Shown here in pieces: positions 25,612-33,780 of a stretch of DNA of 64,000 nt; position 1 is the first letter of the stretch; each line of letters opens with the position of its first letter. A program made the position numbers and the translations under genes. The notes beneath the pieces are model-generated. The model was not told the DNA's origin. It was given only the letters and a program-made list of their open reading frames with translations, and did no database searches. Origin of the DNA: Verrucomicrobiota bacterium (GTDB lineage: Bacteria; Verrucomicrobiota; Verrucomicrobiia; Limisphaerales; JADJPG01); NCBI GenBank assembly GCA_016713365.1, contig JADJPG010000009.1, positions 1 to 64,000 of the forward strand, in the 5' to 3' direction.

Positions 25612-26625
25612 ATGTTCACGCCGGCCAACATCGGGCCCCTGTTGACGCGCCTTCGCCACGTCATCCCTGTTTTCGTCCTGCTGCTTCTCGCGATGCCCCG
25701 GCTCCACTCCGCCGAGCCGACCGCCCCTCAGCAATCCGTCATCGTCGTCGTGGGCGCGCCGGGTGAAGAAGAATATGGACGCAGCTTCACCCAATGGGCC
25801 GCAAGCTGGGAGAAAGCCGCCAAGCAAGGCGGCGCGCAATGCACGGTCATTGGACTGGAGAGCGGCGGTTCCAACACGGATCGCGAACAGCTCCAGAAGC
25901 AGCTGGCCACCGAACCGAAGGAACGCGCGGAGCTCTGGCTCGTGCTCATCGGCCACGGCACATTCGATGGCAAGGAAGCGAAGTTCAACCTGCGCAGCAA
26001 CGACGTCGCCGCGACTGAACTGCTCGGTTGGCTGCAGCCGTTTCGCCGGCCCGTCGCCGTCATTAACACCGCATCCGCCAGCGCGCCCTTCCTCCAGAAA
26101 CTTTCCTCGACCAATCGCGTCGTGATCACTGCGACGCGCAGTGGCAGTGAAGTAAACTTCGCGCGTTTCGGCCAATACCTTTCCACCGCGATTGGCGACA
26201 CGACGGCGGACCTCGACAAGGACGGCCAGACGTCTTTGCTGGAAGCGTTCCTCATGGCGTCGCGACAGGTGAAGGAGTTCTATGACATCGAAGGCCGGCT
26301 CGCGACGGAGCATTCGCTGCTCGATGACACAGGTGATGCGCTGGGCACGCCGCCGGACTGGTTTCGCGGCGTGCGCGCCTCGAAGTCAGCCAAGGACGGC
26401 GCGGCGTTGGATGGTTTTCGCGCACATCAATTTCATCTCGTGCGCAGCGCGGCGGAGCAGAAGCTCCCGGCCGGCGTGCGGGCGCGCCGCGATGAACTCG
26501 AACGCGAGATCATCAATTTCCGCACATCCAAAGCGAAGCTCTCCGAGGAGGAATATTATCAGAAGTTGGAAGTGATGCTCCTCGAACTGTCCCGCCTTTA
26601 CGACTCAGCGGAGAAGAAGCCGTAG
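25612..26625 (+). CDS. Secreted caspase/C13-like protein, probably catalytically inactive
   Basis: The 337-residue protein has a signal peptide (hydrophobic 19-30, cut near HSAEP). Its core looks like the caspase-hemoglobinase fold: SVIVVVGAPGEEEYG, then LWLVLIGHGTFDG, where HG is the expected His-Gly, then VAVINTASASAPFLQKL, where a catalytic Cys would normally follow the strand, but Ala/Ser are found. DLDKDGQTSLLEAF is an EF-hand-like calcium loop. The C-terminal 80 residues are helical. Fold assignment is by motif order and should be treated as tentative. The neighbours (SRPBCC upstream, convergent ABC cluster downstream) give no further clue. Confidence 0.55.
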   Translation: MFTPANIGPLLTRLRHVIPVFVLLLLAMPRLHSAEPTAPQQSVIVVVGAPGEEEYGRSFTQWAASWEKAAKQGGAQCTVIGLESGGSNTDREQLQKQLATEPKERAELWLVLIGHGTFDGKEAKFNLRSNDVAATELLGWLQPFRRPVAVINTASASAPFLQKLSSTNRVVITATRSGSEVNFARFGQYLSTAIGDTTADLDKDGQTSLLEAFLMASRQVKEFYDIEGRLATEHSLLDDTGDALGTPPDWFRGVRASKSAKDGAALDGFRAHQFHLVRSAAEQKLPAGVRARRDELEREIINFRTSKAKLSEEEYYQKLEVMLLELSRLYDSAEKKP

Positions 26626-26647
26626 CGCCTGAACATTCTCGCGTCTG

Positions 26648-27409
26648 TCAGGACTTCGGCAGTGCGGAGATCTCTTCCTTGAGATTCGCCTCTTGCGCCG
26701 TCAGCGCGAGAAACGTCTGCTCCAGCGCACCGGTCGAACCACTCTGTCGGCGCAGTTCGTCACGATTGCCCACTGCCACCAGCCGGCCTTGATGAATGAT
26801 GCCGATGCGATCCGCCATCTCCTCCGCCACGCTGAGTTGATGCGTCGAGAGAAAGACCGTCATGCCCTGGAGCGAGCGTTCCTTCAATACGTCCTTCACC
26901 ACGCGCGCATGATGCGGATCGAGCCCCACCATCGGTTCGTCGATCACGAACACTTCCGGATCGTGCAACAGCGCGGAGACGATCGCGACCCGCTGGCGGG
27001 TGCCGTGGGAAAGGCCTTCAATGGGTTTGCGAAGGTAGGACTCGAGATTGAAGCGCTGGACCAGTCCGGTCGCCTTCGCTTCAAGCGTCGCCTCGTCCAT
27101 GCGAAACATCTGGCCGGTGAAGCGGATGAATTCCCACGGCGTGAGCTTGTCGTAGAGAAACGGAAAATCCGGCACGTAGGCAAGACGGCGGCGCACTTCG
27201 AGCGGCTGCGTCTGCACGTCGTAGCCGGCAACCACCGCGGTGCCCGAGGTCGGCTTGATGAGACCGGTGAGAATCTTGATCGTCGTGGTCTTGCCCGCGG
27301 CGTTCGGACCGAGCACCGCGAAGAACTCGCCACGTCCCACGGACAGGCTGATGTCGTTCACGGCGACGAGGTCGCCGAAGCGTTTCACGATGTTCTTGAG
27401 CTCGATCAT
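26648..27409 (-). CDS. ABC transporter ATP-binding protein
   Basis: The 253-residue ABC ATPase shows Walker A GPNAAGKTTT, Q-loop region, signature LSHGTRQRVAI, Walker B VFVIDEPMVGLDP and switch His in STHQLSVAEEMADR. The signature reads LSHGT in place of LSGGQ. The overall type (short, with a C-terminal tail after EEMADRIGIIHQGRL) is that of drug/lipid exporters of the CcmA/NatA class. It lies 6 bp after the unknown gene 27416-28228 at the end of a minus-strand cluster. No clear permease is adjacent; the nearest membrane protein (29108) is not an obvious ABC permease, so the partner is unknown. Confidence 0.9.
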   Translation of the reverse strand: MIELKNIVKRFGDLVAVNDISLSVGRGEFFAVLGPNAAGKTTTIKILTGLIKPTSGTAVVAGYDVQTQPLEVRRRLAYVPDFPFLYDKLTPWEFIRFTGQMFRMDEATLEAKATGLVQRFNLESYLRKPIEGLSHGTRQRVAIVSALLHDPEVFVIDEPMVGLDPHHARVVKDVLKERSLQGMTVFLSTHQLSVAEEMADRIGIIHQGRLVAVGNRDELRRQSGSTGALEQTFLALTAQEANLKEEISALPKS

Positions 27410-27415
27410 GTCGGG

Positions 27416-28228
27416 CTAAATGCTGAGCAGTGCTTCGTTGGTCAGGACAATTTCGTCCGGCAGATCGACGCGTAACAACTCGCCCACCGGGCTGACGAAC
27501 AGCACCATCTTCAGGCGCTCCAGCAATCGCGTTTCGATGCGGTAGACGCGAACGAGGTTGTTGCCGATTTTCAGACGGTCACTGGAGGCTTCCCAATTCA
27601 ACCGGAAGCTCTCAGCGCCGGCACCGGGCAGCTTCAGCGGAATGCCGAGCGCGGCCAGCATCGCGGGAGCAGCGCCGCCGCCGATCTCGCGCACGAGCTT
27701 GTCTGGATTGCGCAGGTCCGCTTCGGTGAAGGTTCGCTCGGTCAATCGCTCGCCATCATCCGCCACAAATTTCACGCTGCGCGTTGCGTTCGACGCGACG
27801 ATCTCCCACGAGAACGGTTTGAGGGTGAGCTTGACGCTGAACTCCTGCCAGTTCTGGTTGGTGTTCAGCTCGAGGTGGCAGCTGAAGCGCAGGCGGCTCA
27901 GGTCATCCATCGAGATCGTTCCGTCAAAATCGATCGTGTAACCAGTGGGCGCCTTGATCATGCCTTCCGGCGGCATTTCGTCGATGACCTTGCCGGTGCT
28001 CACCGCATCGCCGACGGTGGCGGCCCAGTGCGCGCGTCCGACCTTCACACCGCGATGGCGAATCTCCATGTAGGAGTTGTCGGGCGAGGTGAGAACTTTC
28101 TCCCACACCAGTTCGGCAGGGACCGGCGCGCCGAACTGTCCGCGGGCACCGTACTCGGATCGCCACAACATCACGTTCATCGTGACGAAGAACGCGGTGA
28201 CGATCAGGAAGATGATCCGGAAACGCAT
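27416..28228 (-). CDS. Membrane-anchored protein of unknown function
   Basis: The 270-residue protein has one N-terminal membrane anchor (IIFLIVTAFFVTMNVMLW, residues 5-22); the rest should lie outside the inner membrane. The body is beta-rich, with MEIRHRGVKVGRAHWAA near the N-terminus and VRVYRIETRLLERLKMVLFVSPVGELLRVDLP at the C-terminus. The pattern resembles proteins that test or modify lipid-like substrates, but no family was recognised. It is 5 bp after the LysM-TPR gene and 6 bp before the ABC ATPase, so all three are likely co-translated and may form one envelope module. Confidence 0.7.
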   Translation of the reverse strand: MRFRIIFLIVTAFFVTMNVMLWRSEYGARGQFGAPVPAELVWEKVLTSPDNSYMEIRHRGVKVGRAHWAATVGDAVSTGKVIDEMPPEGMIKAPTGYTIDFDGTISMDDLSRLRFSCHLELNTNQNWQEFSVKLTLKPFSWEIVASNATRSVKFVADDGERLTERTFTEADLRNPDKLVREIGGGAAPAMLAALGIPLKLPGAGAESFRLNWEASSDRLKIGNNLVRVYRIETRLLERLKMVLFVSPVGELLRVDLPDEIVLTNEALLSI

Positions 28229-28233
28229 GGGAG

Positions 28234-29022
28234 CTATTGCGCCGGGACGTTCAGAGTCTGCCCAATTTTCATGCGGCGCGGGTCCAGGCCGGGATTCGCC
28301 GCGAGCAACGAGCCAGGCTTCACGGAGTAACGTCTGGCAATGGACGTGACAGTTTCTCCCGCCCGCACGACGTGAGTCCGACCACGGCTGGCGCTCGTTC
28401 CTGTTGAGGAACCGGTGGTCGACGATGAAGGCGGCGTGCGGTTTCCGAGACTGGTTTCAGATCCGGTGGGAGGCGCTGACGAACCCGATGGCGATGGAAC
28501 TTCGCGGCTGACCGGAGTCGCATTGCCCGTGATGGGGGTGATGGGACGACTCGCCAATTGAGCCTGCAGCTGCTCCACCTGGCTGCGTAACGCGGCATTC
28601 TGGGCCCGGAGATTCTCCGTCTCGCGAAGGGCGTTGGGATTGATGATCGCGAGCGAGTCCGCTTTCACGAGCTCTTGTTTGCAGCCCGGGATCCGTTGGC
28701 GAATGATCTCCGCCGGGTGTCCGTTCGGCCGAAGCTTCAGAGCCTTGTTGTAGTGGTAAAGCGCCGTGGCGTAATCGCTCTCCCGTTGTTCGTAGAGCAC
28801 GCCGAGTTCAAAGTGTGCGAAGGCCGAACGCGGATTGTCCTCCACCGCGCGCTCGAAGGATTCGATGGCTCCCTTGTAGTCGAGCGCGCCGAGCTTTTCC
28901 TTGCCCGCCAGGTAATGGGGATTCCTCTGCTCGTCGAGCTGGGTTTCGGCAGTTGGTGTGCAACCGGACATCCAGAGACAAAGCATCAGCATCAGTGCAG
29001 GGCACCGCAGGCGGATCGACAT
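28234..29022 (-). CDS. TPR and LysM domain lipoprotein
   Basis: The 262-residue protein has a lipoprotein signal (LMLMLCLWMSGC, Cys about 21). Two or three TPR-like repeats follow (KEKLGALDYKGAIESFERAVEDNPRSAFAHFELG and YATALYHYNKAL), then a short coiled coil (RETENLRAQNAALRSQVEQLQAQL), a Ser/Thr/Pro-rich linker and a C-terminal LysM (HVVRAGETVTSIARRYSVKPGSLLAANPGLDPRRMKIGQTLNVP). LysM binds peptidoglycan, so the protein likely tethers the outer membrane to the wall through its lipid. It lies in the same minus-strand cluster as folD, 85 bp after the membrane protein at 29108. The low-complexity linker is coding, not a repeat element. Confidence 0.85.
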   Translation of the reverse strand: MSIRLRCPALMLMLCLWMSGCTPTAETQLDEQRNPHYLAGKEKLGALDYKGAIESFERAVEDNPRSAFAHFELGVLYEQRESDYATALYHYNKALKLRPNGHPAEIIRQRIPGCKQELVKADSLAIINPNALRETENLRAQNAALRSQVEQLQAQLASRPITPITGNATPVSREVPSPSGSSAPPTGSETSLGNRTPPSSSTTGSSTGTSASRGRTHVVRAGETVTSIARRYSVKPGSLLAANPGLDPRRMKIGQTLNVPAQ

Positions 29023-29107
29023 GGGCGCACGCTAAACGAAGGCTCGCAGTGGTGCAATGGGGATGAGAATCGCTGCGGGGAAAACCGCGTCGCTGATGTT
29101 CACGCGT

Positions 29108-29998
29108 TCAGGACGAGAAGGGATTCGCGGGCCCGGGCGGCTTTTCATCGCCGAACGGATTGCGTGTGACTTTCGGAATCGCATCGCTTGCTCGCGTAAG
29201 CCGCAGCGGACTGGCGACGAGGTACGCCCAGCCCACGACAATGTGGAGACTGAAGAGCCACAGGAAACGAAGCATATCGATGATCCCCAATCCGTAGAGG
29301 AGGATCGATCCTCCTGCGATCAACCCCGCCGGGATCAACGCCGCGGCGCAGAGCTTCCAACTGCCCGACAGCGTCAGGCGACGATCCTTGAAGAACGCGT
29401 AGACGCGCACGAACGCAAAGTAGAGTGTCGCCAGCGAGAACCAGCTGAAGAACAACCAGGCCACCACGCCAAGGCCGGCCATCCAGAGAATCATCGGCTG
29501 CCACGCGCCCCAGCGGGATTGCAGTTCAGGCCGGTTGAACTGGATGGTGGAATCCTTCGGGTAATCAAAGTTCAGGCAGCCGAAGACGGAACAGAACGCG
29601 ACGTTGCGTCGATGAAACTCAACGCGCAGATCCGTCGCAACGCTCGGCGTGCCGACGCCATCAATGTCGATGACGATCGCGAGGAAGCGGTTCTCCGCCA
29701 GCGGTAGCGTCGAGGTGTGCGGCGTGCTGAGCTGCTGGTTCAGGATGTGTCCCTGATCCGGGAGCTGGGAGATCGCCTCGCGAACGATGGGAAACCAGTT
29801 CACCGTCACGAACCAGAGGACACACCAAGCGATCAACCCAGCTGCGATCAGCTGGACGAACAGCAGACGGCCGATTCTGGCTGTGGCAAACGCGGCCACG
29901 CCGGAGGGCGTGATCGGCTGCCAGGCAAGGGACGGAGCCCGAACTTCGGGCGGAGATTCGGGAATGTCAGACGACGTCTTGTTTTCGTCCGTTGACAT
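29108..29998 (-). CDS. Multi-pass membrane protein of unknown function
   Basis: The 296-residue protein has a Pro-rich cytoplasmic N-terminus, a helix near residues 42-65, and an extracytoplasmic loop of about 100 residues with two Cys (FCSVFGCLNF) that could form a disulfide. Three to four further hydrophobic helices (about 165-190, 215-235, 245-268) come before a short Pro-rich tail. No family was recognised. It is 9 bp downstream of the 30008 gene and so is part of the minus-strand cluster. It could be an inner membrane partner of the neighbouring envelope genes, but no sequence evidence links it to the ABC ATPase. Confidence 0.65.
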   Translation of the reverse strand: MSTDENKTSSDIPESPPEVRAPSLAWQPITPSGVAAFATARIGRLLFVQLIAAGLIAWCVLWFVTVNWFPIVREAISQLPDQGHILNQQLSTPHTSTLPLAENRFLAIVIDIDGVGTPSVATDLRVEFHRRNVAFCSVFGCLNFDYPKDSTIQFNRPELQSRWGAWQPMILWMAGLGVVAWLFFSWFSLATLYFAFVRVYAFFKDRRLTLSGSWKLCAAALIPAGLIAGGSILLYGLGIIDMLRFLWLFSLHIVVGWAYLVASPLRLTRASDAIPKVTRNPFGDEKPPGPANPFSS

Positions 29999-30007
29999 TC
30001 GGCCGGA

Positions 30008-30436
30008 TCATTTGGTCTGCGTTTGCTGACCCTGGTTCGGGGGCTGCACGACGACGAGGTTGATGGGATAGCGGATCTTCATTACGTCATCGACGAGCAC
30101 TTCGAGGAAGTAGGCACCGGGCGTGGTGAACTCGATATTGCCGAACAACGTCACCGTGGTGGCGTTGATGCCGGGATTGTTCATCTGGAACTTCACCTCG
30201 CTCTTGCGCAGCACGGTGCTCTGGTCCGGCGCGATGAGGCGGACGCTTTCCGTGAACGTGCCGACGCCGGCCGTCCAGCGATTGAACACCGTCAGTTTGG
30301 AGGCGGTGATCGGGACTTGCGGCACGCGGACGAAATCAATCACGCCGATGAGGAAGAAGTTGCCATTGGCTTCCTGGCGCACTTCTTCGCACAGCAGGGA
30401 GGACTGGAGGTCGGGGAGAATTCGAGTTGGAGTCAT
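30008..30436 (-). CDS. Small beta-rich protein, DUF6941-like
   Basis: The 142-residue protein has no signal. It opens with PTRILPDLQSSLLCEEVRQEANGNFFLIGVIDFV, a pattern of predicted strands I associate with the DUF6941 family (LLCEDVRxE...GxxxLIGV). It continues with alternating strands such as TAGVGTFTESVRLIAPD and PGAYFLEVLVDDVMKIRYPINLVV, a beta-sandwich likely to stay in the cytoplasm. Function is unknown. It sits between folD (39 bp upstream) and the membrane protein (9 bp downstream). Confidence 0.6.
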   Translation of the reverse strand: MTPTRILPDLQSSLLCEEVRQEANGNFFLIGVIDFVRVPQVPITASKLTVFNRWTAGVGTFTESVRLIAPDQSTVLRKSEVKFQMNNPGINATTVTLFGNIEFTTPGAYFLEVLVDDVMKIRYPINLVVVQPPNQGQQTQTK

Positions 30437-30475
30437 ATCAAGTTTTCGATGGTATCGGTCTGAGAAGCGCCCGGC

Positions 30476-31363
30476 TCAAGCCTGGATCGCCTGTTCGGCG
30501 GCGCGGACAGTATTCTGCATCAGCATGGCGATCGTCATCGGCCCGACGCCGCCCGGGTTCGGAGTAATCTTGCCCGCGATCGGCTGCACATTGGCTAAGT
30601 CGACATCGCCCACCAGACGGCTTCCATCCTTCGCCGTGGGATCCGCGATGCGATTGACGCCCACGTCGATGACCACCGCACCGGGCTTCACCATTTCGGC
30701 CTTCACAAAATGCGCTACGCCCATCGCCGCGATCAAAATGTCCGCGCGACGGCAGTGCGCAGCAACCCCGCGCGTGCGTGAATGACAGAGAGTCACGGTC
30801 GCGTTGGCGTGCTTCGATTTCTGGCACAGCATCGCGGCCATCGGCTTGCCAACAATATCGCCGCGACCGAGCACAGCCACTTCAGCACCGTCGGTTACGA
30901 CGCCGCTGCGAATGAGCAGCTGCTGAACGCCCGCCGGCGTGCAGGGCGCAAACCCACTGGGCTCACCCAGCATCAGCTTGCCGACATTGACGGGATGAAA
31001 GCCATCGACGTCCTTCGTCGGCAGCACGGTGGAGTAAACCGTCGCGGAATTGATGTGCGGAGGAAGCGGCGCTTGAACCAGAATGCCGTGCAAGCGCGGA
31101 TCCGCATTCAACTTTGCCAGCAGCGCGAGCAGTTCGTCCTGGGTGGTCGCTTGCGGGAGGACGTAGGTCTCCGAGAAAAAGCCGAGACGCTTGCACGTCT
31201 TCTCCTTCATCCCGACGTAAACCTTCGACGCAGGATCCTCGCCCACGCGAACGAACGCGAGTCCGGGCTGGACGCCGCGTGACAAAAGCGCAGCGACGCG
31301 CTGGTAGGTTTCCGCGTGGAGTTGCTCCGCGATGGCCCGTCCGTCGATGAGGTTCGTCAGCAC
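30476..31363 (-). CDS. folD: Bifunctional methylenetetrahydrofolate dehydrogenase/cyclohydrolase
   Basis: The 295-residue protein matches FolD throughout: GLAFVRVGEDPASKVYVGMKEKTCKRLG with the catalytic Tyr and Lys, ILVQAPLPPH, KDVDGFHPVNVGKL, CTPAGVQQLL, the dinucleotide loop VLGRGDIVGKPMA, and KITPNPGGVGPMTIAMLMQNT. It interconverts 5,10-methylene-THF and 10-formyl-THF with NADP. The length is normal. It starts with GTG only 5 bp after the SH3-domain gene, so it is translated as part of the minus-strand cluster. Confidence 0.96.
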   Translation of the reverse strand: MLTNLIDGRAIAEQLHAETYQRVAALLSRGVQPGLAFVRVGEDPASKVYVGMKEKTCKRLGFFSETYVLPQATTQDELLALLAKLNADPRLHGILVQAPLPPHINSATVYSTVLPTKDVDGFHPVNVGKLMLGEPSGFAPCTPAGVQQLLIRSGVVTDGAEVAVLGRGDIVGKPMAAMLCQKSKHANATVTLCHSRTRGVAAHCRRADILIAAMGVAHFVKAEMVKPGAVVIDVGVNRIADPTAKDGSRLVGDVDLANVQPIAGKITPNPGGVGPMTIAMLMQNTVRAAEQAIQA

Positions 31364-31368
31364 TGCAA

Positions 31369-32526
31369 TTACTGCTGAGGCACCACTTCGATGGAATCGA
31401 TGTTGATCACCGGCGTGTTCGGCCAGCGTTCGTCGAGGATTTCTTCACCGGTCACGATGACACGTTGCAGCTGCATCGACTTCACCGTGATATTGGTGTT
31501 CGGACTGAAGAGGTAGTTGATCGTCTTGTTGTTATCGAGGCTGCGCAGGACGAAATAGGTCGGAGCCTGGATGCTCGCGCTACCCTTGATGATGCCTTCG
31601 CGCGTGACGATGCGTTTCAACGGCGGCTCGTCGACCACTGGCGGAGGAGGAGTAACCGGAGCGGGGACTGCCTCGGTTTCCGTCGGAAGCGGAGGAGGAG
31701 GAATGACCACCGGCGGCGGCGTGACCGGCGCAGTCGGCGGAGGCGTGATGGTTTCAGCCGGAGGAATTGCCACCGCAGGCGATGTCACGACCGCAACTTC
31801 TGTCGGCGGCGGAAGGACGACCGCGGGCGCAGGCGGATTGGCCTTGGCCAGTGCCGGACCGAGGTCAGCCGGATCCGTGGAGAGCAGATGGGCGGCAACA
31901 AACGCGTAGGAATTGGTAGGCGCCTCGATCTTGGTCCAATCGCCCTTCGTCTCGACGGTCTTGACCACAGCGCCGCGATCGATGCGACCAAGGATGCTGT
32001 AGTTTTCTCCCGGACCGCTGCGGACATTGAGGCGCTTGGGAACGACAGCCTTGTCGGCGTTAAGGAACTGGCTGTTCACCCAAACCACGCTGCCGGCTGG
32101 AAGCGCGATCTTGGCCCAACGTCCAGGCTCGTCGGTCTTGGATTTTTTGAGCGTGATCTCATCGAGGACAGTGACGATGTCACCGCGCTTCAGGTGCGTC
32201 ACGATCTCGCTGTTGATGGCGGCCTGGCCACGAACATTGACATTCTTTTCACGGGCCACGGCGGGTCCCGGCGTCAACGGCGAGGTTGATTTGACGGGCT
32301 CGACGGATTTGGGCGCGGCTTTCTTCTCGGCGACCGCCTTCTTGGCAGCGGCCTTCTTCGTCGCACTCTTGGAAGCAGGTTTTGTGGCCAGCGGAGCGGG
32401 GGTGTCGCCAGCGGGAATAACTGGAGGTTGCGGGTCCTGCGGTGCAGTCACCGGAGCCTGCGCCAGAATCGTTTCGGCAAGCAGGCTGAACGAAAGGACT
32501 GCAAACATCCAATGTTTCAGTTTCAT
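31369..32526 (-). CDS. Secreted protein with bacterial SH3 domains and Pro-rich linker
   Basis: The 385-residue protein has a signal peptide (MFAVLSFSLLAETILAQ) and a Lys/Ala/Pro-rich stretch. Two SH3b repeats follow (KNVNVRGQAAINSEIVTHLKRGDIVTVL and KRLNVRSGPGENYSILGRIDRGAVVKTV), then a long Pro/Val/Ala linker and a C-terminal beta domain (TYFVLRSLDNNKTINYLFSP). Bacterial SH3 domains usually bind wall peptides. The ATG overlaps the stop of the upstream pseudouridine synthase (ATGA), which fixes the start and suggests translational coupling. The C-terminal domain has no recognised family. Confidence 0.83.
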   Translation of the reverse strand: MKLKHWMFAVLSFSLLAETILAQAPVTAPQDPQPPVIPAGDTPAPLATKPASKSATKKAAAKKAVAEKKAAPKSVEPVKSTSPLTPGPAVAREKNVNVRGQAAINSEIVTHLKRGDIVTVLDEITLKKSKTDEPGRWAKIALPAGSVVWVNSQFLNADKAVVPKRLNVRSGPGENYSILGRIDRGAVVKTVETKGDWTKIEAPTNSYAFVAAHLLSTDPADLGPALAKANPPAPAVVLPPPTEVAVVTSPAVAIPPAETITPPPTAPVTPPPVVIPPPPLPTETEAVPAPVTPPPPVVDEPPLKRIVTREGIIKGSASIQAPTYFVLRSLDNNKTINYLFSPNTNITVKSMQLQRVIVTGEEILDERWPNTPVINIDSIEVVPQQ

Positions 32527-33230
32527 ATAGGGGAAAGTAGAGATTTTATCTCTGGTTCTGTCAACGCCCGCCATTTACCGAGAGGCAGTTCGCCCAATTT
32601 TATGCGGCCAATCTGGATGCGTTGGAGGCGGGTGACTTCAAGTTCCTGGGAGGCGAATAGCCGGCGCACTTCGCGATTGCGGCCCTCAGCGAGTTCCAAC
32701 TCCACGACACTGTGGCTGTTGTTGGCAGAAATAATGCGCGCCTTCTCGGCTTTCAGAGTTTCGCCGGCATCCTCGATGCCCTCCAGAAACCGGCGGGTCA
32801 TTTTGGACTCCACTTTGCCCTCCACCGTCGCGCGGTAAATTTTGCGGACACCATAGCGCGGATGAGTGAGGCGCAGTGCGAAGTCCCCATCATTGGTGAG
32901 GAAGAGGAGACCTTCGCTTTCACGATCGAGCCGGCCGACGGGGACCAAGTGGGACCACTCCGTCGGCAGCAGATCAAGAATGGTGCTCCGGCTCAGCTCG
33001 TCCTTGCGAGTGCAGAGGAACCCGGGCGGCTTGTTGAGGGCGATGTAGATCTTGCGGCGGGCCTTGAGGGGCCGTCCATCCAGCTCCACGACGTCCCGAC
33101 CGGGCTCGATCTTGGTGCCGAGAGTTTGGACAACGCGCCCGTTAACTGAGACACGTCCTTCGAGGATGATCGCCTCACTGGCGCGGCGGGAGGCCACGCC
33201 GGATTCGGCAAGAAATTTTTGGAGGCGCAT
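32523..33230 (-). CDS. RsuA/RluB-family pseudouridine synthase
   Basis: The 235-residue protein has an N-terminal S4 RNA-binding domain (MRLQKFLAESGVASRRASEAIILEGRVSVNGRVV) and the synthase core, with the catalytic Asp in PVGRLDRESEGLLFLTNDG. KIYRATVEGKV and AEGRNREVRRLF complete the family marks. RluB/RsuA-type enzymes convert uridine to pseudouridine in rRNA; the target (23S versus 16S) cannot be told from this. The start MRLQKF is preferred over an upstream in-frame start because the intervening bases belong to a repeat element at 33233. The 3' end overlaps the SH3 gene by 4 nt. Confidence 0.92.
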   Translation of the reverse strand: MRLQKFLAESGVASRRASEAIILEGRVSVNGRVVQTLGTKIEPGRDVVELDGRPLKARRKIYIALNKPPGFLCTRKDELSRSTILDLLPTEWSHLVPVGRLDRESEGLLFLTNDGDFALRLTHPRYGVRKIYRATVEGKVESKMTRRFLEGIEDAGETLKAEKARIISANNSHSVVELELAEGRNREVRRLFASQELEVTRLQRIQIGRIKLGELPLGKWRALTEPEIKSLLSPI

Positions 33231-33232
33231 GG

Positions 33233-33326
33233 AAATTACGAATTGCGAACCGACCAGTACAAACACGAAAACGGCCGATGGGCGGCCGTATCATGCGGGA
33301 GTCGCCATTCGGAACTCGAAATTTCG
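33233..33326. repeat. Heptad-arm element with central GC hairpin (intergenic)
   Basis: Left units AAATTAC, GAATTGC, GAACCGA (33233-33253) and right units GCCATTC, GGAACTC, GAAATTT (33304-33324) are inverted. Between them is a perfect hairpin ACGGCCG, loop ATGGG, CGGCCGT (33271-33289). The plan is the same as the 9700 element in uvrA, and GAATTGC is shared with the 8974 element. It sits between the small basic protein gene and the pseudouridine synthase start. Confidence 0.78.
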
Positions 33327-33327
33327 C

Positions 33328-33483
33328 TCAGGCTTCCGGCTTCGTCTTGCGAAGGCCGGTGACGCGGTCCCCCGCCTTCCACTGGCTGCGCTTCTTGAGC
33401 AGGGCCACGCGCTCAAAGCGCTTCAGGACGTTCCGTTTTGCGCCCAGAGTGCTGGCGGTGCGCAGGCTGCGATGCTGTGACAT
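33328..33483 (-). CDS. Small basic protein of the PVC (TIGR04137-like) type
   Basis: The 51-residue, Lys/Arg-rich protein reads MSQHRSLRTASTLGAKRNVLKRFERV followed by LLKKRSQWKAGDRVTGLRKTKPEA. The RNVL.R.ER...L pattern is that of the small basic protein conserved in Planctomycetes, Verrucomicrobia and Chlamydiae, thought to associate with ribosomes or nucleic acid. The start at 33483 gives the family N-terminus; a longer frame upstream is not conserved in character. No Shine-Dalgarno is evident. It is the first gene of the minus-strand cluster that includes folD. Confidence 0.82.
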   Translation of the reverse strand: MSQHRSLRTASTLGAKRNVLKRFERVALLKKRSQWKAGDRVTGLRKTKPEA

Positions 33484-33780
33484 AAATTTGTTTCGGTGCG
33501 CCGGTCGGCCGGCAGTTTTGACGTAACAAACGACCCACTGGCTAAAACTTGCCGCTTCCCGATTCGAAGCGGACGGGGTTTCTACCACGGCACCTTCGGG
33601 AATGCCAATGGTTTCTTTTCCGTTTGCGGCTAATGGGATGCCGGTTTCTGCCGAATTAAGCCATGGAAACAGCCCCGGGAGCCGGTGAGCCGGCGCAGTT
33701 GGCCTTGGCCATGCTGAACCTGTGGCGAATCACGCGGTGCGCGTTTACGCCGCGAATAACTTGGAAACCAAACTGATCTG
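33484..33780. other. Divergent intergenic region (297 bp)
   Basis: It lies between the small basic protein gene (minus) and the MshEN/TPR gene (plus), so it should carry promoters for both clusters. No convincing -35/-10 pair, operator or RNA gene was recognised. A short GC palindrome-like GAGCCGGTGAGCCGGC stands near 33678-33693. Confidence 0.45.

Noticed and set aside
28380..28520. Low-complexity Ser/Thr/Pro segment in the LysM protein as a repeat insertion
   Set aside because: No palindrome or heptad phase; it looks like an ordinary interdomain linker.
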